This document shows positions 46,393 to 59,480 of a stretch of DNA of 64,000 nucleotides, piece after piece. A program made the translations under genes and the position numbers. Below the pieces are notes generated by a model that searched no databases, was not told the origin of the DNA, and saw only the letters and a program-made list of their open reading frames with translations. Numbering within the stretch: the stretch's first letter is position 1; the number at the start of each line of letters is the position of its first letter. Source of the stretch: Pseudomonadota bacterium (GTDB lineage Bacteria > Pseudomonadota > Gammaproteobacteria > Acidiferrobacterales > Acidiferrobacteraceae); contig JAJYHM010000049.1 in assembly GCA_021784755.1 (NCBI GenBank), forward strand, positions 1 to 64,000, given 5' to 3'.

Positions 46393-47895
46393 ATGGCGAA
46401 CGAAATTCTGTTGGTGGTTGAGGCCGTATCGCGGGAAAAGAACGTCGACCGGGAGATTATTTTCGGGGCGCTCGAGGCCGCGCTCGCGACGGCGACCCGC
46501 AAGCGCCACAAGGAGGATATCGACGCCCGCGTCCAGATCCACCGGAAGACCGGAGACTACGACACCTTCCGGCGCTGGCTAGTCGTGCCCGACGAACAGG
46601 AAACGCTCGAGTTTCCCGGGCGCGAGCTGCGGTTTTCGGCAGCTCGCGAGCGCAATCCGGATATCCAGGTCGGCGAGTATGTCGAAGAGCCGATCGAGGC
46701 TGCGGATTTTGGGCGTATCGCCGCCCAGGCCGCCAAACAGGTCATCGTCCAAAAAGTGCGCGAGGCTGAGCGCGAGCAGATCGTGAATCAGTTCAAGAGC
46801 CGTCAGGGCGAGCTTGTCACGGGGGTCGTGAAACGCCTGGAGCGCGGTGATGCCATCATAGAGTTGGGCGCAGCCGAGGCCTTGCTCTCGAAATCGGCGA
46901 TGATCCCGCGTGAGGGATTGCGCCCCGGGGACCGGGTGCGCGCCTATCTGGAGGATGTGCATTCGGCGCCACGCGGACCGCAGTTGTTCTTGAGTCGCAC
47001 GAGCCCTCAGCTTCTGGTGGAGCTCTTCAAGCTCGAGGTGCCGGAGGCGGGCGAAGGCCTCATCGAAATTCACGGCGCAGCCCGCGATCCGGGGCTGCGC
47101 GCTAAGATCGCGGTGAATTCCAAGGATCCGCGCATAGACCCCATAGGGGCATGCGTCGGCATGCGCGGCTCGCGTGTCCAGAGCGTCTCCAATGAACTGG
47201 GGGGCGAACGGGTCGATATCATCCAATGGTCGCCGGACCCCGCCCAATTCGTCATCAACGCACTGGCGCCGGCGGAAGTGCAGTCGATCGTGGTTGACGA
47301 GGAACTGCATAGCATGGATGTCATAGTCGACGAGTCGCAGCTGTCCCAGGTGATCGGGCGCGGCGGCCAGAACGTGAGGCTCGCCTCCGAACTTACCGGG
47401 TGGGAGCTCAACGTGATGACCGAGGAGACCGCCTCGGCGCGTGGTGAAACCGAGGCGATCAACGCCATCGAGATGTTCGTGGAGCAGTTAAAGATGGAAT
47501 CCGCGACAGCCGAGCTCCTCGTTCGCGAAGGCTTCATGACGCTTGACGAAGTCGCCTACGTGCCCAAGCAAGAGATGATGGCAGTCGAGGGCCTGAGCGA
47601 GGAGCAGATCGACGAGATCCGCGACCGAGCCCGCGACATTCTGCTTACCCGCGCCATAACGCTCGAGGAGAAGATCGATATGGCGGAGCCCGCTGAGGAC
47701 CTCCTGGGGATGGCAGAGATGGACGAACACACCGCGCGACTCCTCGCGAGTCACGGGATCAAGACGATGGAAGAGCTTGCCGACCAGTCGGTTGATGATT
47801 TGGCGGCGATCGAAGGGCTGGACGAGGAACGGGCTCGCACCCTCATTATGGCCGCTCGCGCACCCTGGTTTGCCGACCAGGGCCAGGGGGCCTGA
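46393..47895 (+). CDS. nusA: Transcription termination/antitermination factor NusA
   Basis: A 500-residue NusA binding RNA polymerase and nascent RNA. The N-terminal domain begins [20 protein letters not shown]; the S1 region is around [20 protein letters not shown]; two KH domains follow ([20 protein letters not shown] and [20 protein letters not shown]); the C-terminus has two acidic repeats ([20 protein letters not shown] and onward), the longer gammaproteobacterial form. The ATG at 46393 follows GGAGG. Confidence 0.97.
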   Translation: MANEILLVVEAVSREKNVDREIIFGALEAALATATRKRHKEDIDARVQIHRKTGDYDTFRRWLVVPDEQETLEFPGRELRFSAARERNPDIQVGEYVEEPIEAADFGRIAAQAAKQVIVQKVREAEREQIVNQFKSRQGELVTGVVKRLERGDAIIELGAAEALLSKSAMIPREGLRPGDRVRAYLEDVHSAPRGPQLFLSRTSPQLLVELFKLEVPEAGEGLIEIHGAARDPGLRAKIAVNSKDPRIDPIGACVGMRGSRVQSVSNELGGERVDIIQWSPDPAQFVINALAPAEVQSIVVDEELHSMDVIVDESQLSQVIGRGGQNVRLASELTGWELNVMTEETASARGETEAINAIEMFVEQLKMESATAELLVREGFMTLDEVAYVPKQEMMAVEGLSEEQIDEIRDRARDILLTRAITLEEKIDMAEPAEDLLGMAEMDEHTARLLASHGIKTMEELADQSVDDLAAIEGLDEERARTLIMAARAPWFADQGQGA

Positions 47896-47908
47896 CGGAC
47901 GTCATACG

Positions 47909-50386
47909 ATGCCTGAAACCACAGTCAAAAGTTTCGCCGAACAGATAGGCGTAGGACCTGACAAACTGCTCCAGCAGCTTGTTGCCGCCGGGATTGCGGG
48001 CAAGAAGAGTAACGATCCCTTGAGCGACGATGAGAAGATGGCGCTTTTGAACTTTCTGCGCACTCACCACGGCGCCGGGGAACCGGAGGCCAAACGCATT
48101 ACGCTGACACAGAAGTCGACCAGCAAAATCGTGCAGAATTCGCGATTTGGGCAGAGTCGCGCGGTGCAGGTCGAGGTGCGCAAGAAGCGGACCTTCGTGA
48201 AGCGGCCCGCGCCTGGCGAACCGGAGGCGGTGGTGCCCGAGCCCGAGCTTGTGCCGGAGCCGGTCGTCGAGCGTCCGCTCGAGATCCTGGTGGAGGCGGT
48301 TGCAAGCCCGCCACCGGCATCGGAACCGGCCCCGGTGCCACCGGCTGTGCCCGTAGCCGAGACCGTATCGGAACCCGAGTCCGTGGCGCCCGCAACCCCG
48401 CCGGCCGAGCCGGTTGCGGCGAAGGAGCCCGCCGCTGGCCGACACACGCGTAAGGAGACGCGACCTGAGCGTGGACGCAACGAGCGTCGCGAGCGGCCCT
48501 TACCCAAGGGGGCTGCGACCGATCGCAAACACAAGACGCGTCCTGCAAGCCCTCCGCAGAGAGGTTCGCAAGGGGGCAAGCGGGTCGTGACCAGCATGAG
48601 TGGCCAGCATGCCTTTGAGATGCCCACCGAGCGGGTCGTGCGTGACGTCTACCTGCCAGAGGCCATCAGCGTAGCCGAGCTTGCGCAGCAGATGTCAATC
48701 AAGGCGGTGGAGGCCATCAAGGTCTTGATGCAGCTTGGGATGATGGTCACGATCAACCAGGTACTCGATCGCGAGACCGCCACCATCGTCGTTGAGGAAC
48801 TCGGGCACATCGCCCACGAGGCGCGCAGCCACGACCCGGAGGCGGCTCTGAAGACCGGTGAGCATGAGGGGGCGCTTGAGCCGCGTCCGCCGGTGGTGAC
48901 GGTCATGGGTCACGTCGACCACGGCAAAACCTCTTTGCTCGACTATATCCGCAAGACCAAAGTGGCGAGCGGGGAGGCGGGCGGCATTACCCAGCATATC
49001 GGTGCCTATCACGTCGAGATGCCCAAGGGCATGCTGACTTTTCTTGATACGCCCGGCCATGAGGCGTTCACGGCCATGAGGGCGCGCGGCGCCAAGGTGA
49101 CGGACATCGTCATTCTGGTGGTCGCGGCGGATGACGGGGTCATGCCGCAGACCGTCGAGGCCATCCACCATGCGCGTGAGGCCGGTGTGCCGATCGTTGT
49201 GGCGGTGAACAAGATCGATAAACCGCAAGCCGACATGGAACGTGTCAAGCAGGAGCTCGTGGCCCACGAGGTGGTGCCGGAGGAGTGGGGCGGATCGGAT
49301 ATTTTCGTACCGGTATCGGCCAAGACCGGGAAGGGGATCGAGGATCTCTTGGATGCGGTATTGTTGCAGGCGGAGCTGCTGGAGCTCAAGGCCGTGCGCA
49401 ACACCATGGCGAGCGGCATCGTGATCGAGGCGCGGCTCGACAAGGGCCGTGGGCCAGTCGCAACCATATTGGTTCAGGAAGGCACCCTGCGTAAGGGTGA
49501 CGTGATCCTGGCGGGGCGCGAGTCCGGAAGGGTTCGCGCCATGACCGATGAGATCGGTCGCTCCATAAAGGAGGCGGGACCGTCCATACCCGTGGAGGTC
49601 CAGGGCCTGTCGGGGGTTCCCAACGCCGGCGACGAGGTGACCGGGGTCGAGAACGAGCGCAAGGCGCGCGAGATCGCCCTCTTCCGCCAAGGCAAATACA
49701 AGGATGTGAAGCTTCAGCGTCAGCAGGCGTCCAAGCTGTCCAATATGTTCCAGCAGATGCAGGACGGCGACGTCAAGACTTTGACGCTGATCGTGAAGGC
49801 CGACGTACAGGGCTCGGTTGAGGCCTTGACGGATGCACTGGAGAAGCTTTCGACCGAAGAGGTGAAGGTGCGTGTCGTTCACGGCATGGTGGGTGGAATC
49901 AGCGAGTCCGACGTCAATCTCGCGGTCGCGTCGAATGCTGTCATTATCGGCTTCAACGTGCGCGCCGATACAGGCGCGCGACGCCTGATCGATTCGGAGG
50001 GCGTGGACATCCATTACTACAACGTCATTTACGACGCGGTCAACGAGGTGAAGGCGGCCATGGCCGGTATGCTGAAACCGCAGTTCCGCGAGGAAGTCGT
50101 GGGGAATGCCGAGATCCGCGAAGTCTTTAAGACATCGAAGGCCGGCACCATTGCCGGTTGTCTCGCAACTGACGGGACCATCAAGCGGGGACGATTGGCG
50201 CGTCTACTGCGCGACAACGTGGTCATATATGACGGCGAGATCGAAACCCTGCGGCGCTTCCGTGATGACGTGTCGGAGGTCAAGGCTGGCATGGAGTGCG
50301 GCATGACCTTGAAGAACTATACAGACATCCACGTGGGCGATCAGATCGAGGTCTACGAAAGGGTCGAGGTCGCACGAACCCTTTGA
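47909..50386 (+). CDS. infB: Translation initiation factor IF-2
   Basis: An 825-residue GTPase that brings fMet-tRNA to the 30S subunit. An N-terminal IF2N domain ([20 protein letters not shown]) is followed by a long Pro/Glu/Val-rich linker and a basic segment. The G domain has [34 protein letters not shown] and [13 protein letters not shown]. The C-terminal domain ends [15 protein letters not shown]. The ATG at 47909 is 13 bases after nusA; the track's longer form reads nusA in another frame. The stop overlaps the rbfA TTG start. Confidence 0.97.
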   Translation: MPETTVKSFAEQIGVGPDKLLQQLVAAGIAGKKSNDPLSDDEKMALLNFLRTHHGAGEPEAKRITLTQKSTSKIVQNSRFGQSRAVQVEVRKKRTFVKRPAPGEPEAVVPEPELVPEPVVERPLEILVEAVASPPPASEPAPVPPAVPVAETVSEPESVAPATPPAEPVAAKEPAAGRHTRKETRPERGRNERRERPLPKGAATDRKHKTRPASPPQRGSQGGKRVVTSMSGQHAFEMPTERVVRDVYLPEAISVAELAQQMSIKAVEAIKVLMQLGMMVTINQVLDRETATIVVEELGHIAHEARSHDPEAALKTGEHEGALEPRPPVVTVMGHVDHGKTSLLDYIRKTKVASGEAGGITQHIGAYHVEMPKGMLTFLDTPGHEAFTAMRARGAKVTDIVILVVAADDGVMPQTVEAIHHAREAGVPIVVAVNKIDKPQADMERVKQELVAHEVVPEEWGGSDIFVPVSAKTGKGIEDLLDAVLLQAELLELKAVRNTMASGIVIEARLDKGRGPVATILVQEGTLRKGDVILAGRESGRVRAMTDEIGRSIKEAGPSIPVEVQGLSGVPNAGDEVTGVENERKAREIALFRQGKYKDVKLQRQQASKLSNMFQQMQDGDVKTLTLIVKADVQGSVEALTDALEKLSTEEVKVRVVHGMVGGISESDVNLAVASNAVIIGFNVRADTGARRLIDSEGVDIHYYNVIYDAVNEVKAAMAGMLKPQFREEVVGNAEIREVFKTSKAGTIAGCLATDGTIKRGRLARLLRDNVVIYDGEIETLRRFRDDVSEVKAGMECGMTLKNYTDIHVGDQIEVYERVEVARTL

Positions 50387-50769
50387 GACGTCACGCGCCC
50401 AAGCCTGGTTCACGAGCCTCTCGCGTGGGCGCGCTCATCTTGCGCGAGGCGGCGCAGTGGGTTCTAACCGAGATCGATGACGCCCAGGCGCGCGCTGCGG
50501 CGCTACCGGAGGCTGACATGAGTCCCGACCTGAAGCAGGCCCGCATTTATGTCACGCACTATAAGGGTGAGGCCGCCGCGCGCGAGGCAGTGGCGTACTT
50601 AAACGAAGTGGCGCCTCGCATGCGCCGCGATCTGGCCGGCCGGCTGCGGCTGCGGGCAGTGCCCAATCTGGTTTTCACCTACGATCCGTCGGTCGATCAG
50701 GGTTTCCGCATTGATGCCCTCCTGGACCGCGCCCGCCGTGAACGCGGCGGGCAGGAAGGAGGGTCGTGA
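50383..50769 (+). CDS. rbfA: Ribosome-binding factor RbfA
   Basis: A 128-residue RbfA that helps 16S 5'-end maturation and cold adaptation. After a basic start ([20 protein letters not shown]), the KH-like fold shows [14 protein letters not shown] and the C-terminal [21 protein letters not shown] take the TTG at 50383, which overlaps the infB TGA (TTGA) and gives a normal N-terminus; the track start lies deep in infB. GTG 50425 would cut the basic N-terminus. Confidence 0.92.
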   Translation: MRRHAPKPGSRASRVGALILREAAQWVLTEIDDAQARAAALPEADMSPDLKQARIYVTHYKGEAAAREAVAYLNEVAPRMRRDLAGRLRLRAVPNLVFTYDPSVDQGFRIDALLDRARRERGGQEGGS

Positions 50770-51677
50770 AGACCCCCTGTGTGCCGCGGGACGGTCTCCT
50801 CGTGCTCGATAAGCCGGAGGGCTTGACCTCGACGCAGGCCCTGGGACAGGCGCGGCATCGGCTGCGTGCCTGTAAGGGTGGTCATACGGGAACCCTCGAC
50901 CCCCTGGCGACCGGTGTGCTGGTTTTATGTTTCGGCGAGGCCACGAAGGCGGCGTCCTTTCTGGTCGACACCGACAAACGCTACCGCGCCACGATCGAGC
51001 TCGGGGCGAGCACTACGACCTACGACCGCGAGGGCGAGGTGGTGGCGCGCAGGCCCGTGATGGTGTCCGATGGCGGGATCGAGCAGGTCCTGAGCCGTTT
51101 CGTGGGCCATATCGATCAGATTCCACCGCGATTCTCGGCGATCAAGCAGGACGGCAAGCCGTTTTATGAGCGGGCGCGGCGCGGCGATCCGGCCTTACCG
51201 GCAAGCCGCAAGGTGTTTGTGTCCTCGATCGACGTGATCGGCCGCACGGGGTGCGAACTCGTGCTCGATATCGCCTGTGGCAAGGGCGTCTATGTTCGTA
51301 GTCTCGCCCATGATCTGGGCGAGGTCCTGGGCTGCGGGGGGCATGTGAAGGCCTTGCGTCGCCTGGCGGTCGGGCGATTCACGATCGATGAGGCCGTACC
51401 CTTGGCTGACGTAGGTCCAGAGACCCCCCTTCAGCGAAGTGATGCTGCGCTCGAGGGCTTGCCGGCGGTCGCCCTGCCCGGATTCCTGGCGCGCGCTGTG
51501 CGGCGTGGACAGAGCGTGCATGTCGGTGGCCGCGACGGCGAGGGTTGGGTTCGTCTGTACGATGACGGCGGGGTCTTTCTTGGGATCGGTTGGCAGGCCC
51601 TGGCCGGTGAAATCCGGCCCAAGCGTCTATGGGCGGCGGCGGGCGGGTATGTTGAGCCGATGGGCGCACGCGGTTAG
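50766..51677 (+). CDS. truB: tRNA pseudouridine-55 synthase TruB
   Basis: A 303-residue TruB that makes pseudouridine 55 in the T-loop of tRNAs. The catalytic Asp45 is in GHTGTLDPLATGVLVLCFGE; KRYRATIELGASTTTYDREG and the PUA-like C-terminus (RPKRLWAAAGG) are normal. It starts with GTG overlapping the rbfA stop (GTGA). The rpsO promoter lies in its last codons. Confidence 0.96.
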   Translation: MKTPCVPRDGLLVLDKPEGLTSTQALGQARHRLRACKGGHTGTLDPLATGVLVLCFGEATKAASFLVDTDKRYRATIELGASTTTYDREGEVVARRPVMVSDGGIEQVLSRFVGHIDQIPPRFSAIKQDGKPFYERARRGDPALPASRKVFVSSIDVIGRTGCELVLDIACGKGVYVRSLAHDLGEVLGCGGHVKALRRLAVGRFTIDEAVPLADVGPETPLQRSDAALEGLPAVALPGFLARAVRRGQSVHVGGRDGEGWVRLYDDGGVFLGIGWQALAGEIRPKRLWAAAGGYVEPMGARG

Positions 51678-51680
51678 AAT
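51652..51680 (+). promoter_or_regulatory. Promoter of rpsO-pnp
   Basis: TTGAGC (51652-51657), 17 bases, TAGAAT (51675-51680), overlapping the truB stop. It would start transcription about 45 bases before rpsO, allowing rpsO-pnp expression apart from the upstream operon, as in E. coli. Confidence 0.65.
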
Positions 51681-51731
51681 ACACATTTATCCTTTTTCTC
51701 ACAGTGACTTCGGGGCTTAAGCGAGGGCGGT

Positions 51732-52001
51732 ATGGCATTTACAGTGGACAAAAAGATTCAAGTAATCAAGGAGTACAGCAGGGGGGAGGGCGATACCGGG
51801 TCCCCTGAGGTACAGGTGGCGTTGATCTCGGCCCATATCGACGACCTTTCGCAGCACTTCGCCGTCCATAAAAAGGACAATCATTCCCGGCAGGGCCTTC
51901 TGCGCATGGTGGGTAAGCGCCGTAAGCTCCTGGACTACCTGAAGCGTGTAGACGCCGGTCGCTATCGGGACCTCGTCGCGCGGCTTGGTTTGCGCAAGTA
52001 A
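51732..52001 (+). CDS. rpsO: 30S ribosomal protein S15
   Basis: An 89-residue S15, a primary 16S-binding protein of the small subunit. The sequence has [40 protein letters not shown] and [20 protein letters not shown], the canonical body. In E. coli it represses its own translation through a pseudoknot in the leader; such a fold was not examined here. pnp follows 42 bases later. Confidence 0.98.
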   Translation: MAFTVDKKIQVIKEYSRGEGDTGSPEVQVALISAHIDDLSQHFAVHKKDNHSRQGLLRMVGKRRKLLDYLKRVDAGRYRDLVARLGLRK

Positions 52002-52043
52002 GGCGAGACACCGAGAAGAGTATCGAAGCGGAGGAATAGCGAG

Positions 52044-54128
<2,085 letters not shown>

Positions 54129-54155
54129 AGCCGGGCTCGCGGGACGGTTTTTGTG

Positions 54156-54196
54156 AGGGCGCGGCGGGACAGTCTCCGGCGCGCCTTCTCTTTTTT
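54156..54196 (+). terminator. Terminator after pnp
   Basis: GGCGCG near 54158-54163 pairs with CGCGCC at 54180-54185, with flanking weak pairs, followed by TTCTC and six T residues. It closes the rpsO-pnp unit about 30 bases before the next start codon. Confidence 0.65.
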
Positions 54197-54226
54197 GGGC
54201 ATTAGTAACTTCGAGGTGATCGCATC

Positions 54227-55270
54227 ATGCAGGGAGCGGATAAGGCAAGCACTCCGGTGGCGTCTCATCTACGCGAGGCTATCCTGAAGGACATCCAGGG
54301 GGCGGTGCGACTGTCGATTGCCTATATCGGTGTGAGCGGCGGCCTCTTCGCGGCGGTAGCGCGTTTGGGGGGCGCCACGGCCAAGGCGGTCGCCGAGGCG
54401 AGCGGGCAGGATGTGGGCTATGTGGTGCGTTGGTGCGATGCCGCCTACGCCTTTGAACTCCTGGATGAGGGCGCACAAGGTTTTGTGCTTACCGATCTTG
54501 GGCGCGCCTTTCTGCCCGATGCCCCGGGAACACTCATGCCCTTTGCGGTGCAGGGGGTGTTGAGTGCGCATATGGCGGAACGGGCCGCGGGACTTATGAG
54601 AAGCGGGGAACGTCCGGGCGAGTCGGTGCTCGCCGAGCGCGATACCATCCTGCCGTGGTTTGGCCCCATGCTCGAGGCCCAGTTCGGGCCCGTGTTCGAG
54701 AGCACCATCCTACCCGCGCTGCCCGTATACGCGCATGCCGCGGAGCGCAGCGGGTTTGCCATCGATCTTGGCTGCGGCAACGGCTGGTATCTCATGCGAC
54801 TTGCGCGCGCCTATCCGAATCTGCGATGCCTTGGTGTCGATGGTTTCGAGGAGAACGTGCGCCAGGCCCGGGCCCGCGCCGAGGCGGCGGGTCTTGGAGA
54901 TCGGGTGCGATTCACCAAGGGCGACATTTATGGTTTCGAGAGCCCGGAGGCGGCCGACATCATCGCCCTGAATCGTGCCTTGCACCATGTGTGGGACGAG
55001 AAGGAGCGGGTCTTTACTATTCTGCATGACCATCTGAAGTCCGGGGGGTCGGCCGTGATCTGGGAGCCACATTGGCCCACCCTGCGCGCTGCGTTGCGGG
55101 AGCCCAAGCGGCGCATGGTGGCGTTCCAGAACCTTACCGAGCATGTTCAAGGGAACCATTTCTTAAGGCCCACGGAGATCGCCGAGGCCTTCAAGGCGGC
55201 TGATCTGGCGCCGGAAATATTTCAGTTTTTGGAAGGGCGTGAGGCGGTGGTAGTCGGTACTCGCTCCTGA
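54227..55270 (+). CDS. SAM-dependent methyltransferase with winged-helix domain
   Basis: A 347-residue two-domain methyltransferase of the small-molecule O-methyltransferase style. The N-terminal 100 residues look like a dimerisation/winged-helix domain (LGGATAKAVAEASGQDVGYV, FVLTDLGRAFLPDAPG). The Rossmann domain has the SAM loop AIDLGCGNGWYLMRLAR and the acidic ADIIALNRALHHVWDEKERV. The substrate is unknown. Its ribosome binding site is GAGGTGAT. The next gene, an exported DsrE-like protein, is 64 bases away in the same direction. Confidence 0.78.
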   Translation: MQGADKASTPVASHLREAILKDIQGAVRLSIAYIGVSGGLFAAVARLGGATAKAVAEASGQDVGYVVRWCDAAYAFELLDEGAQGFVLTDLGRAFLPDAPGTLMPFAVQGVLSAHMAERAAGLMRSGERPGESVLAERDTILPWFGPMLEAQFGPVFESTILPALPVYAHAAERSGFAIDLGCGNGWYLMRLARAYPNLRCLGVDGFEENVRQARARAEAAGLGDRVRFTKGDIYGFESPEAADIIALNRALHHVWDEKERVFTILHDHLKSGGSAVIWEPHWPTLRAALREPKRRMVAFQNLTEHVQGNHFLRPTEIAEAFKAADLAPEIFQFLEGREAVVVGTRS

Positions 55271-55334
55271 GGGGCTGGGCAGGGGCGAGTCGATGGAGGG
55301 CAGGATTCCAGGACGTGAGAGAAGGAGAGGATCA

Positions 55335-55823
55335 ATGAGGATGCTAGGGAAATGGTTGTCAGCGGTGTTGATGGCGGGTCTTTTGTCGGCACCGGCGCTT
55401 GCCGAGAACTGGACGCTCTTTCAGCATTACGATTTCCAAAAGCCGCAATTTATCCATGCGCACCCCTTCGCCGAGCAACACCTGGTCGTCCAGGTGGATC
55501 AAGGCCGCCCGAGCCGCTGGGCGCTCGCGCTCTCCAATGTCGCCAACGTGCTGAATTATTTCGGTTCCGACAAGATCCAGGTCGTGGTGGTCGCCTACGG
55601 CCCGGGCTTGAAGCTGTTGTTTGCGAACAGCCGTTTCAAGGCGCGCGTGCAAAGCCTGAACGCGCAGGGCGTGGAGTTCGACGCTTGCCACCAGACGATG
55701 CTTGGCATCAAGGCCGCGACCGGCCATCTTCCGAAGCTTTTGCCGCAGGCCGTGGTGGTTCCGGGCGGCGTGGTTCGGATCATGCAGCTCGAGCAGCACG
55801 GTTTCAATCTCTTGAAGCCCTGA
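55335..55823 (+). CDS. Exported DsrE-family protein (second copy)
   Basis: A 162-residue protein with a Sec signal peptide (KWLSAVLMAGLLSAPALA, cleavage after residue 23) and a DsrE-like domain. The conserved Cys is Cys118 in VEFDACHQTMLGI, aligned with Cys124 of the protein at 13199. VVVVAYGPGLKLL is the usual central strand and turn. The ATG at 55335 follows AAGGAGAGG; the track's longer frame has no support. A periplasmic sulfur-carrying or redox role is possible but unproven. It is convergent with yheT. Confidence 0.78.
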   Translation: MRMLGKWLSAVLMAGLLSAPALAENWTLFQHYDFQKPQFIHAHPFAEQHLVVQVDQGRPSRWALALSNVANVLNYFGSDKIQVVVVAYGPGLKLLFANSRFKARVQSLNAQGVEFDACHQTMLGIKAATGHLPKLLPQAVVVPGGVVRIMQLEQHGFNLLKP

Positions 55824-55874
55824 GGGCCGCGGTTCCTTAGTACGCCGCGAGGGGTGGTAGGCCTACGTGTGGCC

Positions 55875-56879
55875 TTAAGCGCCCGTGGAGTGGGCGGGGG
55901 TGGGCTGCGCACAATGCTCCGGCTCTAAGCACATGGCGGGCTCGAGAAAGGTCCGCAGCCGGTCCTCGAGCCAAAAGCGGGGCGCCCAGGGTGTCCCGCC
56001 TGAGATAAAGCCCACATGTCCACCGCGCGGGTACATCTCCAGGCGTACGGTGGGTGCGAGTTCCTCGGGATCCGGTGCGCTATGCGGCATCAGGAAGGGG
56101 TCATCTGCGGCTTGCACGAGGAGTGTCGGGACCTTGATGTGTCGGAGATAGGGGCGGCAGCTCGCGCGCTGGTAATAGTCGTCGGCGTCGCGAAAGCCGT
56201 GCAAGGGGGCGGTGATGGCGCGGTCGAAGTCGCGGAAGTTGCGCAGTCTCTTGAGGGGCGGCGCGGCGTGACCGAGGTGCCGGGCTTTGCGCGCGACCGA
56301 TTGCCGGAGCCAGCGCAGTAAGACCCATTGGTAGAGTCGCGAGAAGCCGCTATCGAGGCGCTCGGCGGCGCTTGCAAGATCGAAGGGTACCGACACCGCG
56401 GCGGCGGCCTTAAGCCCGGCGTCGCCACGGCGCTCGCCGAGCCATTTGAGCAGGACCGAACCCCCTAGCGAATAACCGACCGCGCAGAGACCCTGGTCAT
56501 GACGGCGGCTAAGGATGTCGACGACCGTCTGCAGATCCGAGGTCTCGCCGCCGTGATAGCTGCGCGGCAGGTGGTTGGGCTCGCCGCTGCAGCCCCGAAA
56601 GTGCATGACCACCGCGTTCCATTGGGTGCTTGCGCACATGCGTAGGAGCCGCGCGATATACGGCGAGCGTGACGAGCCCTCAAGTCCGTGAAGGATGAGC
56701 AGGATCGGTCCGGGAGCAGGCGGCGCTCTGAGCCAATCCAGATCGAGGAAGTCGCCGTCAGGCAAGGTGACGCGCTCGCGCGCCAACACGACCCCCTGCC
56801 CCATGCGGTCGATCGAGGCGCCGAGCAGGGTCTGGGTGTGCGGATTGCGCGCCCAGAGCGGTGCCTCGAACGGCTTCAT
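55875..56879 (-). CDS. yheT: YheT-type alpha/beta hydrolase
   Basis: A 334-residue alpha/beta-hydrolase of the YheT/ABHD1 family. The catalytic triad is suggested by the Ser in [16 protein letters not shown], Asp in [12 protein letters not shown] and His in [13 protein letters not shown]. The opening [20 protein letters not shown] is characteristic. The natural substrate is not known. The ATG at 56879 overlaps the acs stop (ATGA), so it is coupled to acs; the track's N-terminal 65 residues are acs in another frame. Confidence 0.9.
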   Translation of the reverse strand: MKPFEAPLWARNPHTQTLLGASIDRMGQGVVLARERVTLPDGDFLDLDWLRAPPAPGPILLILHGLEGSSRSPYIARLLRMCASTQWNAVVMHFRGCSGEPNHLPRSYHGGETSDLQTVVDILSRRHDQGLCAVGYSLGGSVLLKWLGERRGDAGLKAAAAVSVPFDLASAAERLDSGFSRLYQWVLLRWLRQSVARKARHLGHAAPPLKRLRNFRDFDRAITAPLHGFRDADDYYQRASCRPYLRHIKVPTLLVQAADDPFLMPHSAPDPEELAPTVRLEMYPRGGHVGFISGGTPWAPRFWLEDRLRTFLEPAMCLEPEHCAQPTPAHSTGA

Positions 56880-58852
56880 TCCGTTTCCGGGTCCCCGAGC
56901 TGGCGTATGATGTCGGGGTTCTCGAGGGTGGAGACATCCTCTGTGACCGTCTCGCCACGCGCCACGGCGCGCAGGAGGCGCCGCATGATCTTGCCGGAGC
57001 GGGTTTTTGGCAGGTTGTCCGCGAAGCGGATCTCCGCTGGCTTGGCGATGGGGCCTATGCGCTCGCCGACCCATGCCCGCAGTTCCGCGATCCGCGCCGC
57101 GCGCGCCGCGCCCGTGGGTCGCGGGTCCCGTGTCACGACGAATGCGCAGATCGCCTCACCTGTTAATTCGTCAGGCCGGCCCACGACCGCAGCCTCAGCG
57201 ACCAGGGGATGGGCGACCAGGACGGACTCGATCTCCATTGTACCGAGCCTATGGCCCGACACCTTGAGGACGTCATCGACTCGGCCCATGACCCAGAAGT
57301 AGCCATCGGCATCGCGCCGTGCGCCATCGCCGCTCACATAGTAGCGGCCCTGAAAACGCGACCAGTAGGTCTCGCGATAACGCTCCGGGTCGCCCCAGAT
57401 CGTGCGCAGCATGGAGGGCCAGGGGCGTTTGATGACCAGGAAACCGCCTTTGTCGGGTGCTGTGACCGGTAGGCCCTCTGAGTCCACGACGTCTGCGTCG
57501 ATGCCCGGGAGGGGGAGTGTGCAGGACCCGGGCTTGGTAGCGGTGATGCCGGGGATGGGCGCGATCATATGGACGCCGGTCTCGGTCTGCCACCAGGTGT
57601 CCACGATCGGGCAGCGCTCTTGACCTATAACTTGGTGATACCACATCCAGGCCTCGGGGTTGATGGGTTCGCCGACACTGCCCAAGACGCGCAGGCGGCT
57701 CAGGTCGTAGGCCCGCGGGTAGTCGTCACCGTGTTTCTTTAAGGCGCGGATGGCAGTCGGGGCCGTATAAAAGACGCTCACGCGATGGCGCTCGCAGATC
57801 TGCCAGAAACGGCCGGGGTCGGGAATGGTGGGGGCGCCCTCGTACATGACCATGGTGGCACCGCAGGCGAGTGGCCCGTAGGCGACATAGCTATGGCCAG
57901 TCACCCACCCCACGTCCGCCGTGCACCAATACACATCATCTTCGCGAATATCGAAGACCCAGCGCATGGTGATGATCGTGCCCAGGAGATAGCCTGCGCT
58001 CGTATGCTGGATACCTTTTGGGCGGCCGGTCGAGCCGGAGGTGTAGAGCAGGTATAGGGGGTGTTCGCTTGCCAGGGCCACCGGCGCGCATTCTGTGCTC
58101 GCCCCCGCTACGACATCGTGCCACCAGAGATCGCGCCCGGGCCGCCAGTCGATGGGGTTGCCGGCGCGTTTCAGGACGATGACGGCGCGCACCGAGGGGC
58201 ACTCGTCGACCACCTTGTCGCAGATGGCCTTCAGGCCTACGATCCGCCCCCCGCGATGCCCTCCGTCCGCGGTAACGATGATCGATGCCTGAGCGTCTAC
58301 GATCCGATCCCGCAGGGACTCGCTCGAGAAGCCGCCGAACACGACGGAGTGGATGGCGCCTATGCGCGCGCAGGCCTGCATGGCGATCACGGCCTCCGGC
58401 ACCATAGGCATGTAGATGACCACCCGATCGCCGCTTTTTACGCCTTGGGCTCGCAGGGCATTGGCGAAGCGACCCACCTCGGCCAGGAGTTGCCGGTAGG
58501 TGAGTACCCGCACATCGCCCGGTTCGCCCTCGAAGATGATGGCCGGTTTGTCGCCGCGTTGGGCGATATGTCGGTCCAGGCAGTTGGCCGAGACGTTCAG
58601 CGTTCCGTCGTCGAACCAGCGGTACTGCGGCGCATCGCTTTCGTCGAGCGTGCGGGTGAAGGGTGTGATCCAATCGATCTCGGCGCGCGCCAATCGCGCC
58701 CAAAAGCCTTCGTAGTCGGTCCGGGCCTCGACCAGGAGTTCTCGGTAGAGCGTCTCGCTCATGGCGCTGCCGCGCCCAAAGTCCTTGGGCGGCGGGAAAA
58801 GACGGCTTTCCGTGAAGAGTGACTCTATGGCGTCGTGCGACTCATCGGTCAT
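56876..58852 (-). CDS. acs: Acetyl-CoA synthetase
   Basis: A 658-residue AMP-forming acetate-CoA ligase. The adenylation motif is [20 protein letters not shown], with [19 protein letters not shown] for the acetate pocket and [20 protein letters not shown] in the hinge. The regulatory Lys near the C-terminus is in [17 protein letters not shown], the usual acetylation site. An AGGAG lies 10 bases before the ATG. yheT follows with a four-base overlap. Confidence 0.96.
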   Translation of the reverse strand: MTDESHDAIESLFTESRLFPPPKDFGRGSAMSETLYRELLVEARTDYEGFWARLARAEIDWITPFTRTLDESDAPQYRWFDDGTLNVSANCLDRHIAQRGDKPAIIFEGEPGDVRVLTYRQLLAEVGRFANALRAQGVKSGDRVVIYMPMVPEAVIAMQACARIGAIHSVVFGGFSSESLRDRIVDAQASIIVTADGGHRGGRIVGLKAICDKVVDECPSVRAVIVLKRAGNPIDWRPGRDLWWHDVVAGASTECAPVALASEHPLYLLYTSGSTGRPKGIQHTSAGYLLGTIITMRWVFDIREDDVYWCTADVGWVTGHSYVAYGPLACGATMVMYEGAPTIPDPGRFWQICERHRVSVFYTAPTAIRALKKHGDDYPRAYDLSRLRVLGSVGEPINPEAWMWYHQVIGQERCPIVDTWWQTETGVHMIAPIPGITATKPGSCTLPLPGIDADVVDSEGLPVTAPDKGGFLVIKRPWPSMLRTIWGDPERYRETYWSRFQGRYYVSGDGARRDADGYFWVMGRVDDVLKVSGHRLGTMEIESVLVAHPLVAEAAVVGRPDELTGEAICAFVVTRDPRPTGAARAARIAELRAWVGERIGPIAKPAEIRFADNLPKTRSGKIMRRLLRAVARGETVTEDVSTLENPDIIRQLGDPETE

Positions 58853-59480
58853 GGTCTACCTGCTCCTATAAGTCTGCACCCATTGGTACAGAGGACCTGT
58901 CTGCGCGCCTGCAGGGTTTGCGCCTGCCGCGCGTGTTTCTTGGTGCTAGGTTGCGCCAGCGAACGGGCCCGAAGGACGGGTTTCCCCGCGTGCGAGAGCG
59001 TGAACCAGGGGATTTCCGGATCACACCCTCTCGTGGGGCAACGAGTCTTGGTGGGCAAGCGTGATCTCGCGCGCGCTCTTCGAAGCCCGGGGGGCCATGA
59101 GCTCCGTTCCAAGACGTATCAGTCGATCTTGAGGGGCCAGTGAGCGCCTTTCGGTCTTTCTGTGTCGAATACGATCCTGCATGTCGCGGAGACGCTGACG
59201 CCCGAAATGCCCACCGGCGCCGATTGTTAGGTCTGCTCCCACCGCGATGCGGGTGTTACGGCCATAGGTTCCCATAGCTTCACCCCGTGACGTCATGTGG
59301 CCCTTCGATCCGGTGCGCTCCGTCTCCTTTGTGTACCACCTGCGCTGGCCTGCCAGGGCACTTGGCGCCTGCGCCAAAGTCGTCCTCTCGTTCCATATTA
59401 GCGAATTATAGAGCGGCGCGGGAATACCCAAACCCTTCCGGGGGGTGATAGAGCGCCACGGTCGCTGGCGCGGCCCTCGA
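58853..59480. other. 600-bp region with no confident gene
   Basis: Between acs and the DedA gene nothing matches a known family. A TATAAT on the minus strand near 59404-59409 could serve a short transcript. Under it lie a 38-codon frame (MEREDDFGAG...) and the 84-codon frame listed separately. Composition does not distinguish them from chance. Confidence 0.45.
59021..59275 (-). CDS. Unrecognised small basic ORF
   Basis: An 84-codon frame, MGTYGRNTRIAVGADLTIGA followed by a basic helix-prone stretch rich in Arg/Gln. I do not recognise it. A weak ribosome binding site (GGGTGAAG) precedes the ATG, and a TATAAT lies about 130 bases upstream. It has no signal peptide or membrane segment. It may well be non-coding. 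Confidence 0.22.
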   Translation of the reverse strand: MGTYGRNTRIAVGADLTIGAGGHFGRQRLRDMQDRIRHRKTERRSLAPQDRLIRLGTELMAPRASKSAREITLAHQDSLPHERV

